A stretch of 53,867 nucleotides of DNA from CAZNUM01 sp046861615 (GCA_046861615.1 JBHHUS010000004.1:1-53867), one strand, 5' to 3'. Counted from the stretch's first letter, positions 33,474 to 43,634 are shown. The notes: a model not told the origin generated them from the letters alone. Made by a program: numbers and translations.

Positions 33474-35144
33474 ATGGATAAAAAAACAATCTTCGCGTTT
33501 ATTTTAATTACGGTTGTACTGGTATTGACGCCTTGGTACATTAATCTGGTTGCTCCAAAAACTGCCGCCGAACCGGATTCTTTGATTCTGACACCTGATA
33601 AATTAACAAACAATGAGATAGTTCCTTTCGTTCGACCTCCAGTTGAGAAATTAATAAAACCAAAAATCAACAATACATCTGACGAAATAATTCTTATCGT
33701 CAGCAATAATCTTTTTACTGCTAATATTAGTAACCTGAACGGTGGCTCGTTTAAGAATTTCACTCTAAATAATTATGCCAAATTTGATTCTTCAAATGTG
33801 GATTTAATCAACAAAGACAGTTGGGGCAATCTGTTAATTGAGTTCATATCCATTGACGGTGAGCTAATTCGTTTGAACGGTCCATGGCAAATCAATAGCC
33901 CAAAGAATAATATTACTATACTGGACAAACCACAAACAATCACGTTCAGTACCTCCTATAATAATAAAAAAATTACCAAATCATTTACCTTTTATCCTGA
34001 CTTATACCAAATTGACGTTAATATTAATATGTCAGAACTCGATCCATTAATTTCTCAAGGTAAGTATTCTTTATTGTGGATCGGCGGTTTGCCCCCAACG
34101 GAAAAAAACACAAAAGATGATTTTAACTATTTTAAGAGTTCGGCGTCTCTTGGCGGAGAGTTGGTCACAGTAAAGGTAAAAAATGGCGGTCCAGTTGTAG
34201 AAGAACAAGCTGGTAAAACCGACTGGGTTGCAACTCAAACAAAATATTTTATAGCAGCTCTGCTTCCAAAAGATCCGGGTGTTGGTGTCAAAATAAAAGG
34301 AATTAAAAACGGTGATAACCCCATATATGATTTTACTCTTTATAACAAAGTCCAGGGCAATGGGCAGATAAAATTGTTTTTAGGGCCTCTGGAATATAAA
34401 CGCATCCAGCAATTAGGTGTTGGTTTGGAAAATACAATGAACCTGGGGTGGACGCTCATTCGGCCAATCGGCCGGTTTATCACCTGGTCTTTAACTGCCA
34501 TGCACAAAGTAATCCCAAATTATGGCATTGTCCTTATCTTGTTTTCCGTACTGGTTAAAATTGTTTTGAATCCTCTTACGAAAAAGAGCTATCAATCAAC
34601 TAAAAAAATGCAGGCCCTGCAACCTCGAATTGCTCAATTAAAAGAAAAATATAAACACGACTCCCAAAAATTAAACAAAGCACAGATGGAGCTGTTTAAA
34701 AAAGAAGGTGTAAACCCCCTTGGAGGTTGCCTGCCGGTTGTTCTTCAAATGCCACTATTGTTTGCTCTTTTTACTGTATTTCGCACAACTATTGAATTTC
34801 GTGGTGCACCGTTTATTTTCTGGATAAAAGACCTGTCAGTACCAGACACTTTAACCTATATTGGAACTTTCCCCATTAATATTCTGCCTTTATTAATGGG
34901 AATTACTATGTTTTTCCAACAAAAAATGACTCAGGCGCCAACAGTTGGTCAAAACAAGTATTCCATGTATTTCATGAACGTATTTTTCCTTTTTATTTTT
35001 TACCGTTTTCCATCTGGGCTTAATCTCTATTACACTGTTTTTAATGCTCTCACAATTGTCCAACAGAAATATTTCACACCTGTTCCCCCACTTTCTCCAG
35101 AGAAAGCGGTATCCATTAAAGGAAAAACCAAGAAAAAGAAATGA
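33474..35144 (+). CDS. yidC: Membrane protein insertase YidC
   Basis: A 556-residue inner-membrane insertase that works with or without SecYEG. Helix 1 (about 5-25, IFAFILITVVLVLTPWYINLV) is followed by the large periplasmic beta-domain (about 60-310) of Gram-negative YidC. The conserved five-helix core (about 340-535) contains NYGIVLILFSVLVKIVLNPL, the coiled hairpin KKMQALQPRIAQLKEKYK, GGCLPVVLQMPLLFALFTVF and LPLLMGITMFFQQKM. A basic tail KGKTKKKK ends it, as in YidCs that contact ribosomes. The stop overlaps the mnmE ATG. The large periplasmic domain shows a two-membrane envelope. Confidence 0.97.
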   Translation: MDKKTIFAFILITVVLVLTPWYINLVAPKTAAEPDSLILTPDKLTNNEIVPFVRPPVEKLIKPKINNTSDEIILIVSNNLFTANISNLNGGSFKNFTLNNYAKFDSSNVDLINKDSWGNLLIEFISIDGELIRLNGPWQINSPKNNITILDKPQTITFSTSYNNKKITKSFTFYPDLYQIDVNINMSELDPLISQGKYSLLWIGGLPPTEKNTKDDFNYFKSSASLGGELVTVKVKNGGPVVEEQAGKTDWVATQTKYFIAALLPKDPGVGVKIKGIKNGDNPIYDFTLYNKVQGNGQIKLFLGPLEYKRIQQLGVGLENTMNLGWTLIRPIGRFITWSLTAMHKVIPNYGIVLILFSVLVKIVLNPLTKKSYQSTKKMQALQPRIAQLKEKYKHDSQKLNKAQMELFKKEGVNPLGGCLPVVLQMPLLFALFTVFRTTIEFRGAPFIFWIKDLSVPDTLTYIGTFPINILPLLMGITMFFQQKMTQAPTVGQNKYSMYFMNVFFLFIFYRFPSGLNLYYTVFNALTIVQQKYFTPVPPLSPEKAVSIKGKTKKKK

Positions 35145-36478
35145 CTTCGGGCGACACTATCGTGGCCCCAGCAACTCCCTATGGTTTCAGCGGTCTGGCA
35201 ATTATTCGTCTGAGCGGTAATCAGGCCTTAAATATCACTAAAAAACAAACCCACCGGAGTAGCGATAAATTATTGTTCAAACACCGCAGCGCTATTTTAT
35301 GTTCAATCTATTCGACAGGTGGAGATCCTTTCGACGATGTTATGGTCACTTATTTTAAAGCACCAAACTCCTACACCGGAGAAGATGTTGTTGAAATATC
35401 CTGTCATGGTAATCCCACAATTGTAGAAGAGGCCATTTTTACTGCTTGTCACTACGGTGCTCGCGTGGCTGAACCCGGAGAATTCACCCGGCGTGCTTTC
35501 ATTAACGGTAAACTTGATCTGTTGCAGGCCGAAGCAATTGCAGACATGATAAATACTCAATCGGTTGAAGGCGCTAAACTAAGCTATCGAAACCTGCAGG
35601 GATCTCTCTCCAGTCAGATAAATTTAATAAGAGAAAATTTAATTAAAACACTGGGGTTGGTTGAATTTGAGCTGGATATTTCAGAAGATGAATCACATTC
35701 TTCAACAATAATTTCAGTAAGAGAAGAAATTCAACGACTAACTACACTAATAAATCAATTATTAGAATCCTACTTGCAGGGCAAATTATTTACACGGGGA
35801 GCAACAGTCGTAATCACCGGGAAATCAAATGTTGGAAAATCAACCCTTCTGAATGCACTTTCAAACACCGAACGCGCCATTACTAGTCATATACCAGGGA
35901 CAACGCGTGATGTAATTGATGTCACAATCCTGGTGAGGGGCTTGCCCATTCGTCTCGTTGACACCGCTGGCTTACGCACAACAAACGAACCAATAGAAAC
36001 CGAAGGTGTAAAACGAGCACACCAGTATATCAAAACAGCTGATTTAATTATTTCAGTATCAGATAATCCTTCTGACCTAAATACGCCGTTACCTTCGTTT
36101 TCAGCGCCAACAATTAAAATTCTGAATAAAATTGATCTTCCCGACGTATGGTCATCTTCACCAGATATTCTTTCAGTTTCCGCGAAAACAGGGCAGGGGC
36201 TCAACGATTTAATTAACTGTATTATAGAAACCCTTGGTCTGACAAAAGCGGAAACACCATCTGTTTTACTAACAACTGCCCGACAAAGAAATATTCTTAC
36301 GAAAGCCCGGGACAGCCTGAGCCGGGGGCTTACACTTGCTAATGAAAATGATCCTTCTTTTGAGCTGGTTTCATTCGAACTGCGATCAGTGTTGGATTGT
36401 GTCGATCGCATTTTGGGAAAAACCACATCGGAAGAAATTTTAAACAATATTTTTAATAGATTTTGCGTGGGTAAATAA
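35141..36478 (+). CDS. mnmE: tRNA uridine-5-carboxymethylaminomethyl GTPase MnmE
   Basis: A 445-residue GTPase that, with MnmG, modifies U34 of several tRNAs. The N-terminal folate-binding domain begins SGDTIVAPATPYGFSGLAII and includes YTGEDVVEISCHGN and GEFTRRAFINGKLDL. The G domain has GKSNVGKSTLLNAL (G1, about 227-240), IPGTTRD (G2), DTAGLR (G3) and NKID (G4). The C-terminal FNRFCVGK holds the conserved cysteine. It overlaps the yidC stop by 4 bases (ATGA) and is followed 7 bases later by its partner gene mnmG, the usual order near bacterial origins. Confidence 0.97.
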   Translation: MTSGDTIVAPATPYGFSGLAIIRLSGNQALNITKKQTHRSSDKLLFKHRSAILCSIYSTGGDPFDDVMVTYFKAPNSYTGEDVVEISCHGNPTIVEEAIFTACHYGARVAEPGEFTRRAFINGKLDLLQAEAIADMINTQSVEGAKLSYRNLQGSLSSQINLIRENLIKTLGLVEFELDISEDESHSSTIISVREEIQRLTTLINQLLESYLQGKLFTRGATVVITGKSNVGKSTLLNALSNTERAITSHIPGTTRDVIDVTILVRGLPIRLVDTAGLRTTNEPIETEGVKRAHQYIKTADLIISVSDNPSDLNTPLPSFSAPTIKILNKIDLPDVWSSSPDILSVSAKTGQGLNDLINCIIETLGLTKAETPSVLLTTARQRNILTKARDSLSRGLTLANENDPSFELVSFELRSVLDCVDRILGKTTSEEILNNIFNRFCVGK

Positions 36479-36493
36479 GTTTCACGTGGAACA
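36478..36493. promoter_or_regulatory. parS-like site at the mnmG start
   Basis: AGTTTCACGTGGAACA matches 15 of 16 bases of the parS variant TGTTTCACGTGGAACA, a target of the chromosome-partition protein ParB. It contains the GTG start codon of mnmG, and lies about 7 kb from the proposed oriC, a usual distance. No parA or parB gene is in the window. Confidence 0.7.
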
Positions 36494-38366
36494 AAACTCT
36501 AACTCTTATGATATCATTATCGTGGGCGGTGGTCACGCCGGTATTGAAGCAGCATATATGGCCGCAAAATTCAAGAAGAAAGCTGCTTTAATTACGCTAA
36601 ATAAGAACGCTATTGGCCGCATGTCTTGTAACCCTGCGATTGGCGGCTTGGCCAAAGGTCAAATGGTTCGAGAGCTGGACGTTTTAGGGGGATTAATGGC
36701 CCGGGTTGCCGACATTGCAGGAATCCAATTTAAGGTATTAAATCGATCAAAGGGGAAGTCTGTCTGGTCTCCCCGGGCGCAAGTTGACAAACACCATTAC
36801 GAAAAAATTATTACCACTACTATTTTTAATAGCCTGTGGATCACAATAATAGAAGCAGAAGTGATTGATTTCATTGATAAGAACGGCAGTGTTCGCGGTG
36901 TTGTCCTACGCAACGGAATAAAACTGTACACAAACGCTATTATCCTTACTTGCGGTACTTTCTTAAACGGAAGAATTCACATTGGGGAGCAAAAAATAAA
37001 TGCTGGTAGGATGGGAGAAAACCGCTCCCAGGGAATTACTGAAGCATTAGTGTCAAGAGGGTTACGGGCTGGTCGTTTAAAAACAGGAACCCCCCCGAGG
37101 CTCATCGGAAATTCAATCAACTGGTCAAAAACTGATATCGTTTGGGGTGATCCAAAACCAGTTCCTTTCTCCTACCATACCAATCCCTTTAACCCTCCTA
37201 ACACGCCTTGTCATACCATAAGAACCAACATTGAGTGTAAGGAGATAATACAAGAGAATATTTTTCGCAGCCCCATGTTCTCCGGTGATGTGGCAGGTAT
37301 AGGGCCCCGTTACTGCCCATCAATCGAAGATAAAGTTTACCGTTTTTCTCATCGCGACTCTCATACCCTTTTTCTTGAGCCTGAGTGGGTTAACTCTGAC
37401 CAGATTTATGCCAACGGGTTCTCTACCAGCCTACCGGAGGTGATTCAATTAAAAGCATTAAGAACAGTACGTGGCCTGGAAAAAGTACAGTTTTACCGCC
37501 CGGGATATGCCATTGAATACGATTTTTTTAATCCTTCACAACTGAAATCATCCCTGGAGTCTAAAGCAATCTCCGGGCTTTATTTTGCCGGACAAATTAA
37601 CGGAACATCAGGCTATGAAGAAGCTGCTATTCAGGGATTGTTAGCTGGGTTGAATGCCGTTTTAAGACTGAACGAAGAAAATCCCTTTGTTTTGAAACGC
37701 GATGAGGCTTACGCAGGAGTGTTGATTGATGACCTTATCACCAAAGACACCTGGGAACCCTACCGAATGTTTACCTCCCGGGCAGAGTACCGACTACTAC
37801 TACGGTTTTCCAATGCGCATGAGCGGTTAAGCAAAAAAGCAATTAAATACGGACTTCTTTCTGAAAGTGATTATGATTTTCTGGATTCCTTAATTCTTCA
37901 TACCAAAGACATAATAAAGGCGCTTAAAAATTCATTAAAACCTGACGAAATTAATTCAATTCTAATTTCCAAAGGAGACCGACCAATAAAACATCAGAAA
38001 CCGGCGTGTGAACTGTTAAAACGCCCTTCTATAAGCATTACTGATTTCCCGGACCGATTATTTCAGGGAATTAACAATAGCCCCAAGAACACCGTATTCA
38101 AACAAGAACTTTTTCTCGAAGCGGAAACACAGATAAAATACCAAGGATACATCAGGCGCCAAAAGGAGCAGGTTGATCGGATTAAAAAACAAGATTTGGT
38201 TTACCTTCCATCTGATTTTAATTACGCCAATGTTAACAGTCTCTCTCTGGAGGCGCGGGAAAAACTACAGGCCATTAAACCTGAAACTCTGGGTCAGGCA
38301 ATGCGCGTCTCCGGGGTCTCCCCTGCAGACGTCGCGGTGCTTTCAGTTTTAATAGCCGACAAATGA
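36486..38366 (+). CDS. mnmG: tRNA uridine-5-carboxymethylaminomethyl modification enzyme MnmG (GidA)
   Basis: A 626-residue FAD-dependent partner of MnmE. The FAD-binding motif GGGHAGIEAAYMA (14-26) is at the N-terminus. Family signatures follow: MSCNPAIGGLAKGQMVRELD, GLRAGRLKTGTPPRL and ISGLYFAGQINGTSGYEEAA. The C-terminal helical domain with SLEAREKLQAIKPETLGQAMRVSGVSPADV is complete. The start is a GTG at 36486 lying inside a parS-like palindrome, with no obvious ribosome-binding site; it probably depends on coupling to mnmE, which ends 7 bases upstream. The stop overlaps the mfd start (ATGA). Confidence 0.97.
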   Translation: MEQNSNSYDIIIVGGGHAGIEAAYMAAKFKKKAALITLNKNAIGRMSCNPAIGGLAKGQMVRELDVLGGLMARVADIAGIQFKVLNRSKGKSVWSPRAQVDKHHYEKIITTTIFNSLWITIIEAEVIDFIDKNGSVRGVVLRNGIKLYTNAIILTCGTFLNGRIHIGEQKINAGRMGENRSQGITEALVSRGLRAGRLKTGTPPRLIGNSINWSKTDIVWGDPKPVPFSYHTNPFNPPNTPCHTIRTNIECKEIIQENIFRSPMFSGDVAGIGPRYCPSIEDKVYRFSHRDSHTLFLEPEWVNSDQIYANGFSTSLPEVIQLKALRTVRGLEKVQFYRPGYAIEYDFFNPSQLKSSLESKAISGLYFAGQINGTSGYEEAAIQGLLAGLNAVLRLNEENPFVLKRDEAYAGVLIDDLITKDTWEPYRMFTSRAEYRLLLRFSNAHERLSKKAIKYGLLSESDYDFLDSLILHTKDIIKALKNSLKPDEINSILISKGDRPIKHQKPACELLKRPSISITDFPDRLFQGINNSPKNTVFKQELFLEAETQIKYQGYIRRQKEQVDRIKKQDLVYLPSDFNYANVNSLSLEAREKLQAIKPETLGQAMRVSGVSPADVAVLSVLIADK

Positions 38367-41300
38367 AATCGGTTTCACGTGAAACCACATCGATCATTCC
38401 GGTAAAATCAGTTCTTGATTACCTTTCCAAATCCCCGCTTATCAGACAGTTTTTTTCATCAATTGATATTGATAAGCCCTACGGCCTTTCCAATCTATCT
38501 CCATCCTCCTTATTGTTAATCCTCGGCGCATTATTACACCAGAAAAAACTACCTCTGATTACAATAGTTGCTAACAACCAAGTTTGTGAAAATTTATATC
38601 TGGAAGCTTTCAATTTTATTGAAAATAAAAGTCACTATCTGCCGGAAATGCCCAATGAGGAGCGGCGTGTTCCCGGTTTTGAAATTGAGCCTGAGCGATA
38701 CCTGTCTGAAGCTATCCTCGCTTTAAATAAACGACTTCCCGGTATCTTCTTTGCCACTCCAGCAAGTCTTAAACAACCAATTTCATCACCAAAGGATCTG
38801 AAATCACAATCCTTTAATCTTGGAGTGGGGTCAGCGCTAAAGAGAGGGTTTTTTCTCAAATCACTTGACCAATGGAATTATGAACAAGCCGATTTTTGCA
38901 CTACACCAAAAACTTTTTCTGCCCGCGGGGGAATAATTGACATTTTCCTCCCCTATTCCAGTCATCCGGTACGAATCGAATTATACGGGGATACAATTGA
39001 ATCAATCCGTTTATTCGATCCAACCACTCAACGATCTATCGGCAGTCGAAAAAATATAAGGATTTTTCCGCCTCCTCAATCAGGAAAAATTGAAAATCAG
39101 CAGAGTATTGAGAAACTATTAGAAAAAATAAACAAGGCAGTATTATACATAACCCAAAAGGCTGAAATGTTTTGTATTCAAAACAACGTTAACGTCGATA
39201 ACCTTGAATACGTTCATCAAGAAATTTTTTCTCTTGCTGAATCGACGCTTGAGGCCCGAAAAGAAATTATCAATCGTGCCATCTCAAGTTACAATAAAAA
39301 GGTCCGTTTTTTCTTCGACAGCTCATTAAGCGACAACCTGTTTCTTAATAATCGCTGTCAATATGTCGCTGCAAATCTTCCAACAGGGTTTCACTCCAAA
39401 GATTTCGATCTCATCTGTTTAACACCTAAAGAATTTAGCAGCGCAAGATCAAAGCGACGATCGCGCTGGTCAATTGAAAAAGGTGATCTCAAACACGAGA
39501 AAATATCCAGTTTAAAAGCGCTTAACTGGGGGGATTATCTGGTTCACCAAGACTACGGTATTGGGCTATATCGCGGTTTAGCAAAAGTGGGTAAAAAAAA
39601 TGCGCTTCAAGAGACCATAAAAATTGAATATGATCACGGTGGTTTCGTCTACATCCCAATCGATAGTTTTAATAAAGTACACCGCTATATTGGATTGGGT
39701 GAAAGAAAACCAAAACTATCAGTTCTGGGCTCTGGCAAGTGGGAAAGACAAAAAGCAATCACACGTAAAACTGCCCAGGAGACTGTAGATACGCTGGTCT
39801 CAATATATCGTGCCCGAAACCAACCGCGTGGATTTAAATACAGTAATGATACAGATTTTTTAACTGCCCTTACCAATTCTTTTCCCTATGAGGAAACACA
39901 GGATCAAAAAAAAGCAATTCATACTGTTCTGAATGATATGGATGAGCCTTTCCCGATGGATCGGTTGGTTTACGGTGATGTTGGCTTTGGAAAGACAGAG
40001 GTAGCTCTACGGGCCGCAGTAAAGGCAATCACAAGTGGTAAAACTGTTTTCTTCATGACACCGACCACTATCCTTGCCGATCAACATTATATCACCTGTA
40101 AAAGCCGTCTGGATCCTTTGGGTATGAATGTAGAATTATTATCCCGCTTCCGGACTAAAAAAGAACAGGCGGTTGTAATAAGAAAACTCTGTTCGAAAGA
40201 AGTTGACCTTCTGGTTGGTACCCACCGTTTATTATCTGGGGACCTTGATATTTCCAACCTTGGCTTATTAATACTGGACGAAGAACATCGATTTGGGGTT
40301 AAGCACAAAGAAACAATCCGGCAGTTGAAATCAAAAATCGATGTATTAACGCTCACCGCTACTCCAATCCCACGTACTTTGCAACAATCGCTCATTGGAA
40401 TAAAAGAAATAAGCAAAATTGAAACAGCACCGAAAGAACGTCTTCCTGTTACTACCTGGGTGAAGTATTTTGACTGGGCCCAAATTTATCGGGTTATTGA
40501 ACGGGAGTTGGTTCGTGATGGTCAAGTATATTTTCTTCACAATGATATTGAAAGCATGCCTTTCTTTTATGAAAAATTATATCATCATTTTAAAAACTAC
40601 CGTGTTGCGACGGCTCATGGAAAAATGACCAGTAAAGGGCTAGAGAAAACAATCCTGAGCTTCTTCTCCGGAGCGGTTGATGTTTTAATCTGTACGACTA
40701 TTATTGAATCAGGTTTAGATGTACCAAATGCTAATACCATAATTATTAACAATGCCCATCGCTTCGGTTTAGCCCAGCTTTACCAGATTCGCGGGCGGGT
40801 TGGGCGCAGTGAACACCAGGCCTATTGTTATCTGCTGATACCCAGCAATCAAAACCTATCCCCAGAAGCATACCATCGCTTAAAAGCTATTGAGCACTAC
40901 TCTGCCCTGGGCTCAGGCTACAATATTGCCCTTAAAGATCTGGAAATCAGAGGAGCTGGCAACTTGTTTGGCTTTGAACAAAGTGGTCATATATCCAGGG
41001 TCGGATTCGAAATGTACAGTAAAATCCTGAAGGAGGCCGTCCAAAGCGCTTTTCAGCAAACACCTGAGTTAGAACAGCCACAAGTTCGTATTTCGTTTGC
41101 TGGACACGCTCTTATTCCCCCGGATTTCATTCCATTTGTGCAGGAGAGGCTTTCCTTTTACCAACAACTAGCAGAAGCTAAGACAGTCGATTCTGTAAAG
41201 ATTATCGGTGATGAGCTAAAGGACCGATACGGCAACCCTCCACCAGAGATAAATAACTTAATTTCTATTGCCTGGCTGCGGACTCTTTACAATTCTTTAC

Positions 41301-41548
41301 CCATCGAAGAAATCGTAATTAATCCCGATAGTGCTTTGGTCAAGATTAACAACTGTCCCGATGGAATAACCGTACCAGAATTCATGGATCGGCTAAAAAA
41401 GTATCTTTCTGGCTCAAATGATCAGTGGACAATTCAAATAAACAAAGATGGGTTCATCGTTGCTCAAGTGGCAGTTGATGGTTTCCGCCAGGCCTTTAAC
41501 GAGCTTTTCCATTTTGCGGGTTTGTTTTCCAAGGCAACACAACCCTAA
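38363..41548 (+). CDS. mfd: Transcription-repair coupling factor Mfd
   Basis: A 1061-residue ATPase that removes stalled RNA polymerase and recruits UvrA. The UvrB-like N-terminal part contains SARGGIIDIFLPYSSHPVRIE. The RNA-polymerase-interaction region includes LKALNWGDYLVHQDYGIGLY. The RecG-like motor has Walker A YGDVGFGKTEVALRAA (about 533-548), DEEHRFGVKHKE in motif II and TATPIPRTLQQSL in motif III. The C-terminal TRCF domain follows (VRISFAGHALIPPDFIP). It is somewhat shorter than the usual 1150 residues, mainly in the N-terminal half. Its ATG overlaps the mnmG stop, and a parS-like palindrome sits in its first codons. Confidence 0.95.
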   Translation: MKSVSRETTSIIPVKSVLDYLSKSPLIRQFFSSIDIDKPYGLSNLSPSSLLLILGALLHQKKLPLITIVANNQVCENLYLEAFNFIENKSHYLPEMPNEERRVPGFEIEPERYLSEAILALNKRLPGIFFATPASLKQPISSPKDLKSQSFNLGVGSALKRGFFLKSLDQWNYEQADFCTTPKTFSARGGIIDIFLPYSSHPVRIELYGDTIESIRLFDPTTQRSIGSRKNIRIFPPPQSGKIENQQSIEKLLEKINKAVLYITQKAEMFCIQNNVNVDNLEYVHQEIFSLAESTLEARKEIINRAISSYNKKVRFFFDSSLSDNLFLNNRCQYVAANLPTGFHSKDFDLICLTPKEFSSARSKRRSRWSIEKGDLKHEKISSLKALNWGDYLVHQDYGIGLYRGLAKVGKKNALQETIKIEYDHGGFVYIPIDSFNKVHRYIGLGERKPKLSVLGSGKWERQKAITRKTAQETVDTLVSIYRARNQPRGFKYSNDTDFLTALTNSFPYEETQDQKKAIHTVLNDMDEPFPMDRLVYGDVGFGKTEVALRAAVKAITSGKTVFFMTPTTILADQHYITCKSRLDPLGMNVELLSRFRTKKEQAVVIRKLCSKEVDLLVGTHRLLSGDLDISNLGLLILDEEHRFGVKHKETIRQLKSKIDVLTLTATPIPRTLQQSLIGIKEISKIETAPKERLPVTTWVKYFDWAQIYRVIERELVRDGQVYFLHNDIESMPFFYEKLYHHFKNYRVATAHGKMTSKGLEKTILSFFSGAVDVLICTTIIESGLDVPNANTIIINNAHRFGLAQLYQIRGRVGRSEHQAYCYLLIPSNQNLSPEAYHRLKAIEHYSALGSGYNIALKDLEIRGAGNLFGFEQSGHISRVGFEMYSKILKEAVQSAFQQTPELEQPQVRISFAGHALIPPDFIPFVQERLSFYQQLAEAKTVDSVKIIGDELKDRYGNPPPEINNLISIAWLRTLYNSLPIEEIVINPDSALVKINNCPDGITVPEFMDRLKKYLSGSNDQWTIQINKDGFIVAQVAVDGFRQAFNELFHFAGLFSKATQP
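38372..38385. promoter_or_regulatory. parS-like site in the first codons of mfd
   Basis: GTTTCACGTGAAAC is a perfect 14-base palindrome and the exact core of consensus parS (TGTTTCACGTGAAACA); only the outermost base on each side differs. It lies 1.9 kb from the parS-like site at mnmG and about 5 kb from the proposed oriC. Confidence 0.78.
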
Positions 41549-41557
41549 TTTGTCGTT

Positions 41558-42361
41558 ATGAAAAGATTTGAAATTTTTCTCTTTGTCTCGTTAGTCGCCA
41601 CTAGCTGTCAAAAGTTGCAATCGCCTAAAGATGTTGTTGCTCGGGTTGGTAATTCAGTATTAACGCTGGATCAAGCAAAAAAACAACTTTTCAAAAACAA
41701 AATTACCAATGCAGACCTTGAAAGCGTCGTAATTCGGTGGGTTGATGATGAATTACTTTACCGGGCAGCTCTCCAGGCTAATTATCAAAAGGATGTGAAG
41801 CTGAAAACGATTTTAATAAATTACAAGCGCCGCCTGATTGGTCAGGCCTATCTAAATGGATTAATTCAACAACGCATCAGTGTCGCTCCGGCTGAAATCG
41901 ATTCCTACTACCAGAAAAATCTCAATTCCTTCAAACGCGTGAATAATGAAGCCTTAGTTTTACATTTTATCATACCAACTAAAACAGAATCACAAAAAAT
42001 TCTTTCCGTTTTAAAAAAGGGAGAAACTAATAAAGCCTATGCGATGTTACTGGATAAATACCAAGTACAGCCTGTCGTTGTGTCTGAAAACCATTTAATA
42101 AATGAATTGAACAGTGCTTTGTTTATCAAAAAATCAAAACGAACGTTGGTAGGGCCCATAAGAACTAAATCTGGTTATCATATTTTAAAGGTTGTTGAGA
42201 AATATCCACGGGGATCTGTGAAAAACCTGGCGGATGTCTATGATGAAATTCAACAGCGTCTTATCCAAACAAAAGCCTCATTGATGGCTGGCGGAGTGCT
42301 TGATAGTTTACGACGGGAATTTCATTCTGAAATAAATCTGGAGGGTCACCGTGCATTTTAA
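41558..42361 (+). CDS. Parvulin-like peptidyl-prolyl isomerase lipoprotein
   Basis: A 267-residue exported protein with a lipobox (VSLVATSC, Cys about 17). An N-terminal helical chaperone part (about 25-120) precedes one weak parvulin (PpiC) domain (about 125-220), recognisable from ALVLHFIIPTKTESQKI and VGPIRTKSGYHILKVVEKY. The middle of the domain is shorter and less conserved than in active parvulins, so it may act mainly as a chaperone. It follows mfd by 9 bases and overlaps the start of the next parvulin gene by 11 bases. Inference: a periplasmic folding pair for outer-membrane proteins. Confidence 0.82.
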   Translation: MKRFEIFLFVSLVATSCQKLQSPKDVVARVGNSVLTLDQAKKQLFKNKITNADLESVVIRWVDDELLYRAALQANYQKDVKLKTILINYKRRLIGQAYLNGLIQQRISVAPAEIDSYYQKNLNSFKRVNNEALVLHFIIPTKTESQKILSVLKKGETNKAYAMLLDKYQVQPVVVSENHLINELNSALFIKKSKRTLVGPIRTKSGYHILKVVEKYPRGSVKNLADVYDEIQQRLIQTKASLMAGGVLDSLRREFHSEINLEGHRAF

Positions 42362-43634
42362 ATTCCTATCCTGTATTGTGTTCTCAACATTACTTTATAG
42401 TCAGCAAAATCAGAATGGTCAAACAATTGATGGTATTGCCGCTATTGTAAGTGATAATATCGTTTTGAAAAGCGATGTTAACCAGTTGCTGGGAATGACA
42501 GTCTTACAGCGAGGCCTGGATGCTCGTACTGATAAAACTGAAGTTGAGAAACTGCGAAATGAAATACTTCAGTCAATGATTGATCGTAAAGTAATTCTTG
42601 AAATGGCTAAGTTGGATTCTGTTGAAATCAGCGACAAGGATGTGGATCGGGAACTGGATAATTATATTAATAATATGATCGGTCAGGCTGGCAGTGAAGA
42701 TGCGGCAGAAAAAGCGATTGGTAAACCGATCAGAATCTTCCGCCGGGAATACTGGTCTGACATGCAAGAGTTGCTGATTGGACAAAAATATCAACAACAA
42801 CTACTGATAAATATTTCAGTTAATCGGGATGAGGTAATATCCTTTTTCAATACCTACAAAGACAGTATTCCACCTTTCCCAACCATGGTAAAACTACGCC
42901 ACATACTTCTCAAGGTTGAGCCCAGCCAGAAACAAATAGATAAAACCATTTCAATTCTCAAAGAACTAAAAAAAAGGATATTGGCTGGAGAAAGTTTTGA
43001 AACCTTAGCGGAAGAATATTCACAAGACCCGGGCTCTAAGAACAGTGGTGGCAACCTCGGATACGTGCGGCGTGGTAACCTAGTTCCTGAATTTGAGGCG
43101 GTTGCTTTTACCCTGGATCCAGGCCAAATCAGCGATCCAGTGAAGACAGAGTTTGGTTATCACTTGATTGAGACACAGGAAATTTTAGGAGATAAAATAA
43201 AAGTTCGCCATATTTTAGTAAGCCCGAAAATAACCAGAGAAGATGAAAGCCGTACTTACTACTTTGCCTCCAGTCTTAAAGACTCCTCATCTACGCTGGA
43301 TTCCTTTATTAAAATGGCTCGAACCTATAGTCATGACGAACAAACGCGCAATACCGGTGGCCTGATCGGCTGGATAGACCCCAGTCAATATCCAATACAG
43401 GAAATTGGTACCGCTATTAAACAAATTAAAAAAATGGAGTGTAGTGGTCCTGTAAGGTCTTCCCTGGGTTACCATCTTTTGTGGATTGAAGAAGTAAGAC
43501 CTGGCGGGAAACCGGATATTGATAAAAACTGGATCGAAATTGAAGAAATGGCTTTAAACCGGGCAAAAGCCAAATGGTTTGAAAACTGGCTGGATGATTC
43601 AAGAAAGAAATTTTACATCAATAAGCTGTATTGA
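42351..43634 (+). CDS. SurA-type periplasmic chaperone/peptidyl-prolyl isomerase
   Basis: A 427-residue exported protein with the SurA layout. A signal peptide (about 1-16) is followed by an N-terminal helical domain (about 22-170, DGIAAIVSDNIVLKSDVNQLL), then two parvulin domains: about 178-275 (KLRHILLKVEPSQKQ to SDPVKTEFGYHLIETQE) and about 282-385 (KVRHILVSPKITRED to SGPVRSSLGYHLLWIEE). The first is the fuller one (EDPGSKNSGGNLGYVRRG-like loop at about 226-243). The start is a GTG at 42351 with GGAGGG six bases upstream, a strong site that decides it. It probably guides outer-membrane barrels to BAM. The gene ends at the proposed oriC. Confidence 0.9.
   Translation: MHFKFLSCIVFSTLLYSQQNQNGQTIDGIAAIVSDNIVLKSDVNQLLGMTVLQRGLDARTDKTEVEKLRNEILQSMIDRKVILEMAKLDSVEISDKDVDRELDNYINNMIGQAGSEDAAEKAIGKPIRIFRREYWSDMQELLIGQKYQQQLLINISVNRDEVISFFNTYKDSIPPFPTMVKLRHILLKVEPSQKQIDKTISILKELKKRILAGESFETLAEEYSQDPGSKNSGGNLGYVRRGNLVPEFEAVAFTLDPGQISDPVKTEFGYHLIETQEILGDKIKVRHILVSPKITREDESRTYYFASSLKDSSSTLDSFIKMARTYSHDEQTRNTGGLIGWIDPSQYPIQEIGTAIKQIKKMECSGPVRSSLGYHLLWIEEVRPGGKPDIDKNWIEIEEMALNRAKAKWFENWLDDSRKKFYINKLY

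Noticed and set aside
35887..36447. A 186-residue open frame on the minus strand
   Set aside because: It is antisense to the mnmE G domain, with no motif or ribosome-binding site of its own.
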